The notes: a model not told the origin generated them from the letters alone. Shown: positions 9,108 to 19,373, counted from the first letter of the stretch. The stretch: DNA of 32,534 nt from Paracoccaceae bacterium (GCA_024640245.1 JAHEFH010000014.1:1-32534); one strand, 5' to 3'. Program-made: numbers and translations.

Positions 9108-9123
9108 TCCGATCCGAGTCGGA
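9108..9123. promoter_or_regulatory. Short dyad in the bolA/J-domain divergent promoter region
   Basis: TCCGA (9108-9112) and TCGGA (9119-9123) are a perfect 5-bp inverted repeat around six bases in the 96-base divergent gap. It could be a shared operator, but a repeat this short may be chance in high-GC sequence. Confidence 0.2.
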
Positions 9124-9143
9124 AAGTAAATTGGGAAACATAT

Positions 9144-9797
9144 ATGTCAGAACGGTCACCTTTCAATTTCGATATCTCGGTCTCTGCCGACAAGAAACGT
9201 CGCGCAAAGGGACGCCGCGGCATGTCGGGTGCGTCAGAGACGTCGAAAAAGATTTGCGAACACCCGGAATGCAACGAGGCGGGCAAATACCGCGCGCCGA
9301 AACACCCCGACAATCTGGAGGAGTTCCGCTGGTTCTGCCTGGATCACGTACGCCAGTTCAACCAGAAATGGAACTTCTTCGACAACCATTCAGAAGAGGA
9401 ACTGGAACGCCAGTTCGCAGCGGACAAGGTCTGGGACCGCCCGACAAAACCGTTCGGAAAGTCCAACGGCTCCAAAGCCTCGGCAGAAGCCCGCGCCTGG
9501 GCGCGTCTGGGCATCGACGACCCGCATGAGCTGCTGGGCGAGAACGCGACACAAAACCCCGGCCGCGGTGACGGGTTGGGCCTGGGTCGCAAGCTGCCCG
9601 CCGGCGAGCGCAAGTCGCTGGATATTCTTGAAGCCCGCGAGGACTGGACCAAACTCGAACTGCGCAAGCAGTACAAAAAGCTGATCAAGGAACTGCACCC
9701 TGACCTGAACGGCGGCGACCGCACTCAGGAAGAACGCCTGCAACAGGTCGTCTGGGCGTGGGACCAGATCAAGGAAAGTCGCAATTTCAAGGAATAG
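9144..9797 (+). CDS. J-domain (DnaJ-like) protein with N-terminal Cys/His motif
   Basis: This 217-residue protein has an atypical C-terminal J domain: DILEAREDWTKLELRKQYKKL, then the HPD tripeptide at 185-187, then NGGDRTQEERLQQVVWAWDQI. HPD loops stimulate Hsp70 (DnaK) ATPase, so the likely role is a dedicated co-chaperone. The N-terminal half has C38-x4-C43 and C65-x2-H68, the spacing of a small zinc ribbon, and the WNFFD segment follows. There is no Gly/Phe region or DnaJ-type zinc domain, so it is not DnaJ itself. It sits upstream of cobS on the same strand, with a 143-base gap holding hairpins, and opposite bolA. The client is unknown. Confidence 0.85.
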   Translation: MSERSPFNFDISVSADKKRRAKGRRGMSGASETSKKICEHPECNEAGKYRAPKHPDNLEEFRWFCLDHVRQFNQKWNFFDNHSEEELERQFAADKVWDRPTKPFGKSNGSKASAEARAWARLGIDDPHELLGENATQNPGRGDGLGLGRKLPAGERKSLDILEAREDWTKLELRKQYKKLIKELHPDLNGGDRTQEERLQQVVWAWDQIKESRNFKE

Positions 9798-9818
9798 ACT
9801 TTTGTGAACACCGAATAA

Positions 9819-9875
9819 ATATCCCCGGCCCCGGCCCCGGATATCTGCGCCTGCGGCCTTGTCGGTCTTGCGCAG
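9819..9875. other. Hairpin-rich J-domain/cobS intergenic region
   Basis: ATATCC (9819-9824) pairs with GGATAT (9839-9844) around a C/G-only loop made of CCGGCC direct repeats. CTGCGC (9845-9850) pairs with GCGCAG (9870-9875). The two hairpins adjoin and start 21 bases after the J-domain stop. They could form a terminator-like barrier or an mRNA processing site before cobS. No U run is present. Confidence 0.35.
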
Positions 9876-9940
9876 CAACTCATTTTGCGCCACTAAGCAT
9901 GGAAAATCGGGCGCAAGCGAAAACGCAAGGAATATGACTC

Positions 9941-10915
9941 ATGGCGGATGGAAATCTGGAAATCACGGCGAAGCCGACACGCAAAATTTCGGTACGCGAG
10001 ACCTTCGGGATCGACAGCGATATGGAGATCATGGGCTTTGAGCACTCCTCGGACCGTGTGCCCGATATCGATAGCACCTACAGGTTCGATCACGACACGA
10101 CGCTCGCGATCCTCGCCGGTTTCGCCTTCAACCGCCGCGTCATGATCCAGGGCTATCACGGCACCGGCAAATCGACCCATATCGAACAGATTGCGGCGCG
10201 GCTGAACTGGCCCTGCGTGCGCGTCAACCTTGACAGCCACATCAGCCGGATCGACCTGATCGGCAAGGACGCGATCAAGCTGAAGGACGGCAAGCAGGTC
10301 ACCGAGTTCCAGGAAGGCATCCTGCCCTGGGCGCTGCGCAACCCGACCGCCATCGTGTTCGACGAATACGACGCAGGCCGCGCCGACGTCATGTTCGTCA
10401 TCCAGCGCGTACTGGAAGTCGACGGCAAGCTGACGCTGCTGGACCAGAACGAGGTCATCACACCGCACCCGTATTTCCGCTTGTTCGCCACCGCCAACAC
10501 GGTCGGCCTCGGCGATACCACGGGCCTGTACCACGGCACGCAGCAGATCAACCAGGGCCAGATGGACCGCTGGTCGCTGGTCACCACGCTGAACTATCTG
10601 GAGCATGACGCGGAAACCGACATCGTCGCCGCCAAGAACCCCGGCACGCCGCGCGAGGTGATATCCCGCATGGTCACGGTCGCCGACCTGACGCGCAGCG
10701 CCTTCATGAACGGCGACCTTTCCACCGTCATGTCGCCGCGGACCGTCATCACATGGGCGCAGAACGCCAAGATCTTCGGCAACGTCGGTTTTGCCTTCCG
10801 CCTGACGTTCCTGAACAAATGCGACGAGCTGGAGCGCGAAACCGTGGCCGAGTTCTATCAGCGCTGTTTTGACGAGGAACTGCCCGAAAGCGCGGCCAGC
10901 GTAAGTCTGGGATAA
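9941..10915 (+). CDS. cobS: Aerobic cobaltochelatase subunit CobS (AAA+ ATPase)
   Basis: CobS and CobT form the ATP-driven chaperone complex that lets CobN insert cobalt into hydrogenobyrinate a,c-diamide in aerobic B12 synthesis. The 324-residue length is usual. Walker A GYHGTGKS is at 71-78, Walker B VFDEYD has Asp141/Glu142, and the sensor region [17 protein letters not shown] follows. The N-terminus with [11 protein letters not shown] is typical of CobS. AAGGAA lies eight bases before the ATG. The stop overlaps the cobT start by one base (TAATG), so the two are co-translated. cobN is not in the window, as is usual for this locus in alphaproteobacteria. Confidence 0.96.
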   Translation: MADGNLEITAKPTRKISVRETFGIDSDMEIMGFEHSSDRVPDIDSTYRFDHDTTLAILAGFAFNRRVMIQGYHGTGKSTHIEQIAARLNWPCVRVNLDSHISRIDLIGKDAIKLKDGKQVTEFQEGILPWALRNPTAIVFDEYDAGRADVMFVIQRVLEVDGKLTLLDQNEVITPHPYFRLFATANTVGLGDTTGLYHGTQQINQGQMDRWSLVTTLNYLEHDAETDIVAAKNPGTPREVISRMVTVADLTRSAFMNGDLSTVMSPRTVITWAQNAKIFGNVGFAFRLTFLNKCDELERETVAEFYQRCFDEELPESAASVSLG

Positions 10916-12789
10916 TGTCCAAGCCCACCGAAAATCCGGCAGATCCGTTCAAGAAGGCGCTGGCCGAGGCCACCAAGGCCATGGCCAACGATCCGGACCT
11001 GAACGTGTCGTTCAGCGTCGATCCTCCCGGATTGACCAAGGAACAGGCACGCCTGCCGCAGGTGACGCGACGGATGACCCGCGACGAGGTGATGCTGGCG
11101 CGCGGCACGGCGGATGCCTATGCCCTACGCCTTCGGTTCCACAACGACGCGACCCACGCCCGCTACAACCCGCAGGGGGAAACGGCGCGCGAACTTTTCG
11201 ACGCCATGGAGACCGCCCGCTGCGAGGCGATCGGCGCCCGCGCCATGCCGGGCACCGCCGGAAACATCGACGCCAAGATCGAAGCCGAGTCGCTGAAACT
11301 CGGTTATGATCAGGTCACGAAACCCGACGCCGTTCCGCTGTCCACCGCCGCAGGGCTGGTGCTGCGGCATCTGGCGACGGGCCGCACCTTGCCGCCTGCC
11401 GCGCAAAACGTCGTGGACCTCTGGTTGCCGCATTTTCAGGATAAGGCGGGCGGCCAGCTGGAACATTTGCAGGAAACGCTGGCCGATCAGGCTGAATTTT
11501 CCAGACTGGCTCGGAAGTTGATAGCAGATCTGGGCTACGGCGACGAACTGGGCGACGATCCGGATATCGAGAACGAAGACGCCGATCAGGGAGCAGAATC
11601 CGACGAGTTCGAACAGGACGACAACGCCGACACCGATGCCGGTGACGAGGAAGAGTCGTCAGAGGACATGGACGCGTCATCCGAGGACCAGCAATCAGCC
11701 GACCAAAAGCAGGCCCAGGTCTCGATGGAGGAACGCGACGACAGCGAGAGCGCCGAAGAGGTCGAAGCGCCCGAAGGCCAGCCGCCTCTGGATGCGCCGC
11801 AACTAACCGGACCGTCAGAGGCCGACCCGCATTACAAGGTTTTCACCACCGAACACGATGAAGAAATCAAGGCCGAGGAACTGGCCGAACCGGCAGAGCT
11901 GGAACGGCTGCGCGCCTATCTCGACCAACAGCTGGACCCGCTGAAAGGCGCCGTTTCGCGGCTGGCCAACAAGCTGCAGCGCCGCCTTCAGGCGCAACAG
12001 AACCGCAGCTGGCAATTCGATATGGAAGAGGGAACTCTTGACGCCGGCCGTCTTGCCCGCGTTGTCGCCAACCCGACCACTCCGCTGTCCTTCAAAGTGG
12101 AAAAGGACACCGAGTTCCGCGATACGGTCGTCACCCTGTTGCTGGACAATTCCGGTTCCATGCGCGGGCGGCCGATTTCCATTGCCGCGATCTGTGCCGA
12201 CGTTCTGGCCCGTACGCTGGAACGCTGTCAGGTGAAATGCGAGATCCTGGGATTTACCACGCGCGCGTGGAAGGGCGGCAAAAGCCGCGAGGAATGGCTG
12301 GCAGCGGGACGCGACCCGAACCCCGGTCGGCTGAACGACCTGCGGCACATCATCTACAAGAGCGCCGATGCGCCTTGGCGGCGGGTGCGCGACAACCTCG
12401 GCCTGATGATGAAAGAGGGCCTGTTGAAGGAAAACATCGACGGCGAGGCGCTGGAATGGGCGCACCGCCGGATGCTGGCGCGGCCCGAAGCACGGCGTAT
12501 CCTGATGGTGATCTCGGACGGCGCGCCGGTTGACGACAGCACCCTGTCGGTCAATTCCGCCAGCTATCTGGAAAAACACCTGCGCGACGTGATCGCCATG
12601 ATCGAGAAACGCCGCGCGGTCGAGTTGACAGCTATCGGCATCGGTCATGACGTGACGCGCTACTACAGCCGCGCGGTAACGATCACCGACGCCGAGCAAC
12701 TGGCCGGCGCAATCACGGAACAGCTTGCCTCGCTGTTCGACAGCGACCCGCGCAACACCGGTCGCGCCAAAGCCCGAAAGGCCGGATGA
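10915..12789 (+). CDS. cobT: Cobaltochelatase subunit CobT (von Willebrand A domain)
   Basis: The partner of CobS, 624 residues, near the usual 630. An N-terminal helical region is followed by a very acidic Asp/Glu/Ser-rich linker (about residues 215-290). A C-terminal vWA domain follows, with the MIDAS motif DNSGSM at 411-416 and later [14 protein letters not shown]. The MIDAS/acidic linker design is shared with BchD/ChlD magnesium chelatase subunits, but full-length similarity and the adjacent cobS make CobT the call. It starts within the cobS stop and its own stop overlaps the next gene as ATGA, so three genes are translationally chained. Confidence 0.95.
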   Translation: MSKPTENPADPFKKALAEATKAMANDPDLNVSFSVDPPGLTKEQARLPQVTRRMTRDEVMLARGTADAYALRLRFHNDATHARYNPQGETARELFDAMETARCEAIGARAMPGTAGNIDAKIEAESLKLGYDQVTKPDAVPLSTAAGLVLRHLATGRTLPPAAQNVVDLWLPHFQDKAGGQLEHLQETLADQAEFSRLARKLIADLGYGDELGDDPDIENEDADQGAESDEFEQDDNADTDAGDEEESSEDMDASSEDQQSADQKQAQVSMEERDDSESAEEVEAPEGQPPLDAPQLTGPSEADPHYKVFTTEHDEEIKAEELAEPAELERLRAYLDQQLDPLKGAVSRLANKLQRRLQAQQNRSWQFDMEEGTLDAGRLARVVANPTTPLSFKVEKDTEFRDTVVTLLLDNSGSMRGRPISIAAICADVLARTLERCQVKCEILGFTTRAWKGGKSREEWLAAGRDPNPGRLNDLRHIIYKSADAPWRRVRDNLGLMMKEGLLKENIDGEALEWAHRRMLARPEARRILMVISDGAPVDDSTLSVNSASYLEKHLRDVIAMIEKRRAVELTAIGIGHDVTRYYSRAVTITDAEQLAGAITEQLASLFDSDPRNTGRAKARKAG

Positions 12790-14594
12790 TGTTCCAGACA
12801 TTCGCGGTACGCTCCGATCCATCGACCGGCGGGCCGCGACTGGCTGCATTGAGGGCAGAACTGGCGCAGCAAGGCCTCGACGGTTTTCTGGTACCGCGCG
12901 CGGACGCGCATCAGGGCGAATATATCGCACCGCATGACGCACGCCTACCTTGGCTGACGGGTTTTACCGGCTCCGCCGGCTTCTGCATCGCCCTGCAGAA
13001 AGTAGCAGGTGTTTTTATTGACGGGCGCTACCGTCTTCAAGTCCGCGATCAGGTCGATCCGGCGCAATTCACGCCGGTTAACTGGCCGGAGACCAAACCC
13101 GCCGAGTGGCTGAAACAGCAATTGCCCGAAGGCGGCAAAGTCGGGTTCGACCCGTGGCTGCATACCCTAGCCGAGATGGAGAAGCTACGCGACGGGCTTA
13201 AGGGCAGCGGTATCGAAATGGTGCCGGGCGCGAACCTTGTGGACGCGATCTGGACGGACCAGCCCGAAAAGCCCGATGCGCCGATGGTGCCGCACCCTAT
13301 TGAATTCGCGGGACAATCACACGCGGAAAAATGTGCAGCACTGGCGGATACGCTGACCAAGGCCGGGCACCGCGCGGCGGTTCTGACCCTGCCCGACAGT
13401 ATCGCGTGGCTGTTGAACACGCGCGGCAGCGATATCGAGCGCAATCCGGTGACGCTGGCTTTCGCGATCCTGCATGACACGGGCCGCGTCGACCTTTTCC
13501 TGAATCCGGCCAAGGCCGGTGACGCGCTACGCGCGCATCTGGGCGACGGTATTTCGATCCGGCCCGAGGATGAATTTTCCGCGGCGCTGACGGCACTGGC
13601 GGGACCCGTGCGCGTCGACAAGGACAGCGCGCCTGTCCGGGTCAGCGAGTTGCTGACTGCGGCAGGGATCGAGATTGCCTATGACAGCGATCCGGCGATC
13701 CTGCCCAAGGCCTGCAAGAACGAAGTTGAACTGGAAGGCGCCCGCGCGGCACATGTCCGCGACGGCGCGGCCATGGCGGAGTTTCTGGCATGGCTTTCGA
13801 CCGAAGCGCCCAAAGAATACCTGACCGAGATTGACGTGGTCGCGAAGCTCGAAGCCTTCCGCACCGCAACCAATGTGCTGCGCGACATCTCTTTCGAGAC
13901 TATCTGCGGCGCCGGTCCACACGGAGCGATCGTGCATTACCGTGTCAGCGACAAGACAAACCGTGCGATCAGCCGTGGAGACGTCCTGCTGGTGGACAGC
14001 GGCGGCCAGTACCGCGACGGGACCACCGACATCACGCGGACCGTCGCCGTTGGCGACGTTTCAGACGACGCAAGATTCGCCTTCACGCTTGTGCTGAAAG
14101 GCATGATCGGTATTTCCCGTCTACGCTTTCCTGACAAGCTGGCCGGGCGCGATATCGATGCGCTGGCCCGCGCGCCGCTATGGGCGGCCGGCATGGATTA
14201 CGACCACGGCACCGGTCACGGTGTAGGTTCCTACCTGTCTGTGCATGAAGGCCCTCAGCGTATCAGCCGCGTCTCGCACGAGCCATTAAAGCCCGGCATG
14301 ATCCTGTCCAACGAACCGGGCTATTATCGCGAGGGTGCCTTTGGCATCCGGATCGAGAACCTGATTGTCGTTCGCGAGGCCGCAAAGATCGAAGCCGCGG
14401 ACGACCGCAGGATGCTGGATTTCGAAACGCTGACTCTTGCGCCGATCGACCGCAACATGATCAAACCGGAATTGCTGGAGCCGTCCGAGAAAGACTGGCT
14501 CGACGCCTATCACCGCTGGGTCGAAGACAGCTTGTCGAAACATTGCAGCGAAGCGACACGGCGCTGGCTGCAAGAGGCCTGTAAACCGCTCTAG
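12786..14594 (+). CDS. Aminopeptidase P-like M24 metallopeptidase (Xaa-Pro)
   Basis: A cytosolic 602-residue peptidase of the long (three-domain) aminopeptidase P type, which removes N-terminal residues before proline. All five metal ligands are visible: Asp404 (LLVDSGGQY), Asp415 (TTDITRT), His478 ([16 protein letters not shown]), Glu510 (NEPGYY) and Glu524 (GIRIENL). Two creatinase-like N-terminal domains precede the pita-bread domain (from about residue 320). The start is ATGATG at the cobT stop; either ATG fits. It converges with the ClC gene, and both stop codons share the same CTAG at 14591-14594. No functional link with cobalt chelation is known to me. Confidence 0.93.
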   Translation: MMFQTFAVRSDPSTGGPRLAALRAELAQQGLDGFLVPRADAHQGEYIAPHDARLPWLTGFTGSAGFCIALQKVAGVFIDGRYRLQVRDQVDPAQFTPVNWPETKPAEWLKQQLPEGGKVGFDPWLHTLAEMEKLRDGLKGSGIEMVPGANLVDAIWTDQPEKPDAPMVPHPIEFAGQSHAEKCAALADTLTKAGHRAAVLTLPDSIAWLLNTRGSDIERNPVTLAFAILHDTGRVDLFLNPAKAGDALRAHLGDGISIRPEDEFSAALTALAGPVRVDKDSAPVRVSELLTAAGIEIAYDSDPAILPKACKNEVELEGARAAHVRDGAAMAEFLAWLSTEAPKEYLTEIDVVAKLEAFRTATNVLRDISFETICGAGPHGAIVHYRVSDKTNRAISRGDVLLVDSGGQYRDGTTDITRTVAVGDVSDDARFAFTLVLKGMIGISRLRFPDKLAGRDIDALARAPLWAAGMDYDHGTGHGVGSYLSVHEGPQRISRVSHEPLKPGMILSNEPGYYREGAFGIRIENLIVVREAAKIEAADDRRMLDFETLTLAPIDRNMIKPELLEPSEKDWLDAYHRWVEDSLSKHCSEATRRWLQEACKPL

Positions 14595-16276
14595 GAATGT
14601 TCTTCCTTGGCAGTTTCGGCCAGCGCCCGGTTCAGGGTTTTCAGCGCATCCACGACATGCAGTGTCCCGACCAGTTCCGGTTCCACCTCGTCACCTTCCG
14701 GCCTGCGGATCACCGGAAAATATTTGCGGCCATGCGCCTCGAACATCGGCATGGCCGACTCCAAAGTGGCGTCGGTATAGAGGAACTGATCCGCCGCAAT
14801 CAGTTTTCCGCATCTCTTGCGCCTTGCCTCTTTGGACCCCGATATCGGGCGCATCAGATCGTTGACCGAAAACAGCGACAGCAGATATGCCTGCGGCCCT
14901 TCCGCCAGATGGATGTTGCGCCGTTCCAGTTGGGTCAGGAAGAAAGAGCGGTGAACCAGACGGCTGGCCAGCGCGCTGGATATCGACACCGCGACCAGCA
15001 CCGCCAATCCGGCCTGCCAGTCACCCGTCATCTCGAACACGATCAGCGTGGTCGAGATCGGTGCGCCGAGGACCGCTGCGGCCACGGCTCCGGTGCCTGC
15101 CAACGCGTAGAGCGTCTCGTCACCCTCGATGGCGGGAAACAGGCTCGTGGCGACCCAGCCGAAAGCAAGGCCGGTCAGGGCGCCTGTCATCATCGAAGGC
15201 GAAAATACCCCGCCGCCCATCCGCCCCGCGAAGGTCACAGCCACCGCAAAGACCTTGACCAAGGCGAATACAACGGCGCTCCAGAACAAGAGGTTGCCTG
15301 TAAGCGCCCGCGAGGTGGTTTCATAACCGACGCCGATGATATGCGGAAACCAGATTGCCAACAGCCCCAGAATTGCGCCCGCCACCGCCGGACGCAGGTA
15401 ACCCGGCAAGCCGGTCGCGGCCTGTATCCGGTCGCCCACGCCCTCGGCGAACAGGATCGAGCGCATCATGACCACCGCCACCAAACCGCAGACTAGCCCC
15501 AACAGCATGAACGCGGGCAACTCTGCATAGAATTCCGGCGAATGCGGCGGCAGCATGAACTCGGTGATGTTGCCGAACTCCAGACGGCTGACCACGGTTC
15601 CGGCCACCGCCGCAATCGTGATCGGTGCGAAGGCATGCACCGCGAAATGTCGCAAAACGACTTCGAGCGCGAAGATCGCTCCGGCGATCGGCGCGTTGAA
15701 CGAGGCGCTGACAGCGGCGGCCACCGCGCAGCCCATCAGGTCGCGCCCCGTTATCCCGTCGGCGTTGATGATCTTGCTGACCTTGCTTGAAATGACCGCT
15801 CCCAGATGCACAACCGGCCCTTCACGCCCCGTGGAACCACCTGTGGACAGCGTGATAAGCGAAGCAAGCGCCGAGGCAAGCCCCGCCCGCCCGTCGACGC
15901 GGCCATCGCGCAGGGCCGAGCCGACAATAACGTCGGCAACCGTATGGGCCCGTCCGTCAGGGGTGAACTTTGTCAGGATCAGCCCCACCAACAGCCCACC
16001 GAGGATCGGGACGACCAGCACCACGTACCACGGCAGGTCGCGCGCGGCAGAGGCCAGCATGACGTCGTCAGCGCCGTAAATCCAAGCCTGCAACCCGCTG
16101 ATTGACAGCCGGAACCCCAGCGCCGCCGTACCCGCCAGTACGCCCACCAACAGCGCTATGAACCAGAACCGGATCTGCCCGATGCCGTTTTGCCGGACTA
16201 CGCGCAAGGCCTGCACTATCTGGGCGCTCTGGGTGGGTCTCGAGCTTTGCTTTTGCGGTGCCAAATTGCTTTCCAA
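14591..16276 (-). CDS. ClC-family anion channel/transporter with CBS region
   Basis: An inner-membrane ClC protein, 561 residues, with about ten or more hydrophobic segments between residues 35 and 440 and a cytosolic CBS-like C-terminus (LYTDATLESAMPMFEAHGRKYFPV). The GREGP motif at 150-154 supplies the gating glutamate E152, and GGGVFSPSMMTGA gives the helix N filter motif. Three landmarks deviate: the GSGIP filter motif of helix D reads GRAHTVADV, the inner proton glutamate position reads LEVV (205-206) instead of IEEM, and the central Tyr is replaced by Phe (RSFFLTQL). The start is a TTG at 16276 with weak SD; a second TTG at 16264 after GGAAAG is an alternative. It is divergent from the dehydrogenase with only 55 bases between. 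Confidence 0.9.
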   Translation of the reverse strand: MESNLAPQKQSSRPTQSAQIVQALRVVRQNGIGQIRFWFIALLVGVLAGTAALGFRLSISGLQAWIYGADDVMLASAARDLPWYVVLVVPILGGLLVGLILTKFTPDGRAHTVADVIVGSALRDGRVDGRAGLASALASLITLSTGGSTGREGPVVHLGAVISSKVSKIINADGITGRDLMGCAVAAAVSASFNAPIAGAIFALEVVLRHFAVHAFAPITIAAVAGTVVSRLEFGNITEFMLPPHSPEFYAELPAFMLLGLVCGLVAVVMMRSILFAEGVGDRIQAATGLPGYLRPAVAGAILGLLAIWFPHIIGVGYETTSRALTGNLLFWSAVVFALVKVFAVAVTFAGRMGGGVFSPSMMTGALTGLAFGWVATSLFPAIEGDETLYALAGTGAVAAAVLGAPISTTLIVFEMTGDWQAGLAVLVAVSISSALASRLVHRSFFLTQLERRNIHLAEGPQAYLLSLFSVNDLMRPISGSKEARRKRCGKLIAADQFLYTDATLESAMPMFEAHGRKYFPVIRRPEGDEVEPELVGTLHVVDALKTLNRALAETAKEEHS

Positions 16277-16343
16277 TTAGAGCTTTACAGGCTGTGACCT
16301 GCTTGCGTAGTTTCCACCCGAACCAGACAGAATGGAAGCCTCA

Positions 16344-17720
16344 ATGTCAAATATTGCCGATGCAATACAAGCGTTAAAAGCCGCTATGGGTGAAAAACTC
16401 TCGACAGCGCGGCCCGATCTGGAGAGCCACGGCACTTCCGAAACCTACTATCCGCTGACGCCGCCCGACGCGGTTCTCTTTGCCACAAGCACAGAAGATG
16501 TCGCGGAGGCAGTGAAAATCTGCGCCGCCCACGGCTGTCCGGTGACCGCCTGGGGCACCGGCACGTCGCTGGAGGCTCACTCCCTGCCGGTAAAGGGCGG
16601 TGTGACCATTGACCTGTCACGCATGAACCGGATGCTGGAGTTGCGCGACCAGGACTTGTGCGTGCGCGTGCAACCCGGCCTGACACGCGAAGAGTTGAAC
16701 GTGGCGCTGCGCGACAAGGGGCTGTTTTTTCCGGTCGATCCCGGCGCCAATGCCTCGCTGGGCGGGATGGCGGCGACGCGGGCCTCTGGCACGACGACGG
16801 TGCGCTACGGCACGATGCGCGACAATGTCATGGCGCTGGAGGTGGTGCTGGCCGACGGACGGATCATCCGCACCGGATCGCTGGCCAGAAAATCCTCGGC
16901 AGGCTACGACCTGACGCGGTTGTTCGTCGGGTCCGAGGGAACGCTTGGCGTCATTACCGAACTGACGCTGAAATTACAGGGCCAGCCGGACTGCATCGCC
17001 GCAGCGGTGTGCGACTTCGCCGATGTGGAAAGCGCGGTCAGCGCGGTGATCGCCATCGTGCAAATGGGCGTGCCGGTGGCGCGCGTCGAATTGCTGAACG
17101 ACGTGCAGTTGCGCTCGGTCAACGCCTATTCCGGCACGGACTATCCCGAAAAAACGCACCTGTTCTTCGAGTTCCACGGCTCCGAGGCCGGTGTCGCCGA
17201 ACAGTCGGCAACAGTTGCCGAAGTCGTTGAGGATTTCGGTGGCGGGGCCTTCCGATGGGCGACAAAGACCGAAGATCGCAACGCGCTGTGGAAAGCGCGG
17301 CACACCGCCTATTGGGCCGCCAAGGCCACCTTTCCGACCGGACAGTGGATCGTGACGGATGTCTGCGTGCCGATCTCCCAGCTTGCAAAGGCAATTACCG
17401 AAACGGAGGCCGATCTGGCCGCACATGGCAGGGAAGCGCATATTCTGGGCCATGTCGGCGACGGAAATTACCACGTGCTGATCTGCGCCGATCCGGACCT
17501 GTCGGGTGATCTGGAAGATACGCTGAAACTGGCCGATCGCATGGCCGAGCGCGCGCTTGCGCTGGGTGGCACGGTGACCGGCGAACACGGGGTGGGCCTC
17601 GGCAAGATGAAACACATGGCGGCGGAGCACGGCGAGGCCCTGTCCGTCATGGCCGCGTTGAAGCGCAGCCTTGATCCGCAGAACATCCTCAATCCGGGGA
17701 AGGTCGTGCCGCTGAACTAG
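16344..17720 (+). CDS. FAD-linked D-lactate dehydrogenase-like (2-hydroxyacid) oxidase
   Basis: A vanillyl-alcohol-oxidase fold flavoprotein of the LDHD/GlcD family that oxidises D-lactate, glycolate or related 2-hydroxyacids and passes electrons to the respiratory chain. The 458 residues include the PP-loop GTGTSLEAH (71-79), the FAD segment VDPGANASLGGMAATRASG, and YDLTRLFVGSEGTLG. The C-terminal substrate motifs are GHVGDGNYH and TGEHGVGLGK. I chose the ATG at 16344 because GGAAG lies six bases upstream; an ATG at 16332 would add four residues and has no SD. D-lactate is the likeliest substrate, but glycolate cannot be excluded. It converges with recN, sharing the stop tetranucleotide CTAG. 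Confidence 0.88.
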   Translation: MSNIADAIQALKAAMGEKLSTARPDLESHGTSETYYPLTPPDAVLFATSTEDVAEAVKICAAHGCPVTAWGTGTSLEAHSLPVKGGVTIDLSRMNRMLELRDQDLCVRVQPGLTREELNVALRDKGLFFPVDPGANASLGGMAATRASGTTTVRYGTMRDNVMALEVVLADGRIIRTGSLARKSSAGYDLTRLFVGSEGTLGVITELTLKLQGQPDCIAAAVCDFADVESAVSAVIAIVQMGVPVARVELLNDVQLRSVNAYSGTDYPEKTHLFFEFHGSEAGVAEQSATVAEVVEDFGGGAFRWATKTEDRNALWKARHTAYWAAKATFPTGQWIVTDVCVPISQLAKAITETEADLAAHGREAHILGHVGDGNYHVLICADPDLSGDLEDTLKLADRMAERALALGGTVTGEHGVGLGKMKHMAAEHGEALSVMAALKRSLDPQNILNPGKVVPLN

Positions 17721-19360
17721 TTTCGCAACAGGGCGGCGGCTGCCGCGCGGGCCTCGGCGGTAATCACCTCTCCGGCCAGCATGCGGGCGATCTCGTCGGT
17801 GCGGGCTTCGTCAGAAAGTTTATGGACGGTGCTGGTGGTAACGTCGTCGGCAACCGATTTCGCCACGCGCCACTGGTGGTCGCCCTTGGCCGCGACTTGC
17901 GGAGAGTGGGTGACAACCAGAACCTGAGCGCCCGCTGCAAGTGCCGACAGGCGTTTGCCCACCGCATCCGCCGTGGCGCCGCCGACGCCGCGGTCGATCT
18001 CGTCGAAGATCATCGTCAGGCCGGTATCCTGCGCGGTCAGGCAAACCTTGAGCGCCAGCAGGAACCGTGACAGCTCGCCGCCGGACGCGATCTTGTTGAT
18101 CGGACCCGCCGGTGCGCCGGGGTTGGTGGCCACCGTGAATACCACCTGATCTATGCCGTCGGGGCCGGGCTCTGCGGGCGTGATTTCCGTCGCGAAAACA
18201 GCGCGTTCCATTTTCAGCGGCGCCAGTTCGGCGGCCATGGCGCGGTCGAGTCTTGCCGCTGCGGCCCTGCGAGTTTCGGACACGGACTGCGCCGCTTTGC
18301 CATAGTCAGCCTCGGCGGCGGCGACGGCAGCTTGCAGCGCCTTCAGGTGGTCCGCGCCGGTGTCGATGGCCTGTAGCCTGACCTTCATACCGTCCGCCAG
18401 TTCCGACAACGCATCCGGCGAAACGCCGTGCTTGCGGGCCAGCGCGCGGATCGCGAAAAGGCGTTCCTCGGCCTGTTCCAGTTCCAAAGGGTTGAAATCG
18501 AGCGCATTGAGGCAATCCTCGACACCGATCTGGGCGTCCGAGAGCTCTGAAAGTGCGCGCCCCAGCGCGGCCAGGGGCTCGTCGAGCCTGCCCTCGGCCT
18601 TGTCCGCCACGCCGTCAAGCCAGCGGATCGCGTCACCGAGGTTGCCGTCGGCCCCGTTCTGACCAATGGCCTCCGCCGCACGCGAGATATCTTCTCGGAT
18701 TTTCTCCGAAGACTGCATCAGGCGGCGCTGTGCGTCGAGCGCCTGCTCCTCGCCCGGTTCAGGCGCTAGGTCGTCGAGTTCGCGCACGGAATGACGCAGG
18801 TAGTCCGCGTCTTTCTCTGCCTCTGCAAGTTCCGCGCGGGCTTGCGTCAGGGTTTTCCGCGCCGTGGCCACCGCCCGCCACGCCGCGCGCAGGTCGGTCA
18901 GGTCCAGCCCTGCAAAATCGTCAAGCAGAGCGCGGTGACCTTTGGGATCCAGAAGTCCGCGGTCGTCGTGCTGGCCGTGCAGTTCGACCAGAACGTCGGA
19001 CAGTTGCCTCAGGATTTCTCCGGAACAGCGGCGGTCGTTGACAAAGGCGGTCTTGCGCCCGTCCGGCGTGTTGGTGCGGCGTAGGATCAACTCGCCGTCG
19101 GCGGGCATTTCGGCGGCGCGCAGCACGTCGAAGGCGGGATGGTCGGCGGACAGGTCGAACCAGGCGGTGACCTCGCCCAGATCGGCGCCTTGCCGGACCA
19201 GATCGGCGCGCCCGCGCCAGCCCAGCACAAAGCCGAGACTGTCGAGAAGGATGGATTTGCCAGCACCCGTCTCACCTGTCAGCACGTTCAGGCCGGGTTG
19301 GAATTCCAGCTCCAGCCGGTCGATCAGCAGCATGTTGTGGATATGCAGCCCGCGCAGCAT
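17717..19360 (-). CDS. recN: DNA repair protein RecN
   Basis: An SMC-like ATPase that acts early in double-strand break repair, in the nucleoid. The 547 residues fit the family. Walker A GETGAGKS is at 29-36; the central arm is a coiled coil rich in Ala, Glu, Arg and Leu; and the C-terminal half holds the ABC signature region ASGGELSRFLLALK and Walker B MIFDEIDRGVGG. The start MLRGLHIHNMLL at 19360 is chosen because GGAG lies just upstream and the family begins this way; an upstream in-frame ATG at 19399 overlaps bamD. It follows bamD by 13 bases, in one operon. Confidence 0.95.
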   Translation of the reverse strand: MLRGLHIHNMLLIDRLELEFQPGLNVLTGETGAGKSILLDSLGFVLGWRGRADLVRQGADLGEVTAWFDLSADHPAFDVLRAAEMPADGELILRRTNTPDGRKTAFVNDRRCSGEILRQLSDVLVELHGQHDDRGLLDPKGHRALLDDFAGLDLTDLRAAWRAVATARKTLTQARAELAEAEKDADYLRHSVRELDDLAPEPGEEQALDAQRRLMQSSEKIREDISRAAEAIGQNGADGNLGDAIRWLDGVADKAEGRLDEPLAALGRALSELSDAQIGVEDCLNALDFNPLELEQAEERLFAIRALARKHGVSPDALSELADGMKVRLQAIDTGADHLKALQAAVAAAEADYGKAAQSVSETRRAAAARLDRAMAAELAPLKMERAVFATEITPAEPGPDGIDQVVFTVATNPGAPAGPINKIASGGELSRFLLALKVCLTAQDTGLTMIFDEIDRGVGGATADAVGKRLSALAAGAQVLVVTHSPQVAAKGDHQWRVAKSVADDVTTSTVHKLSDEARTDEIARMLAGEVITAEARAAAAALLRN

Positions 19361-19373
19361 GGCTAGTCTCCGG

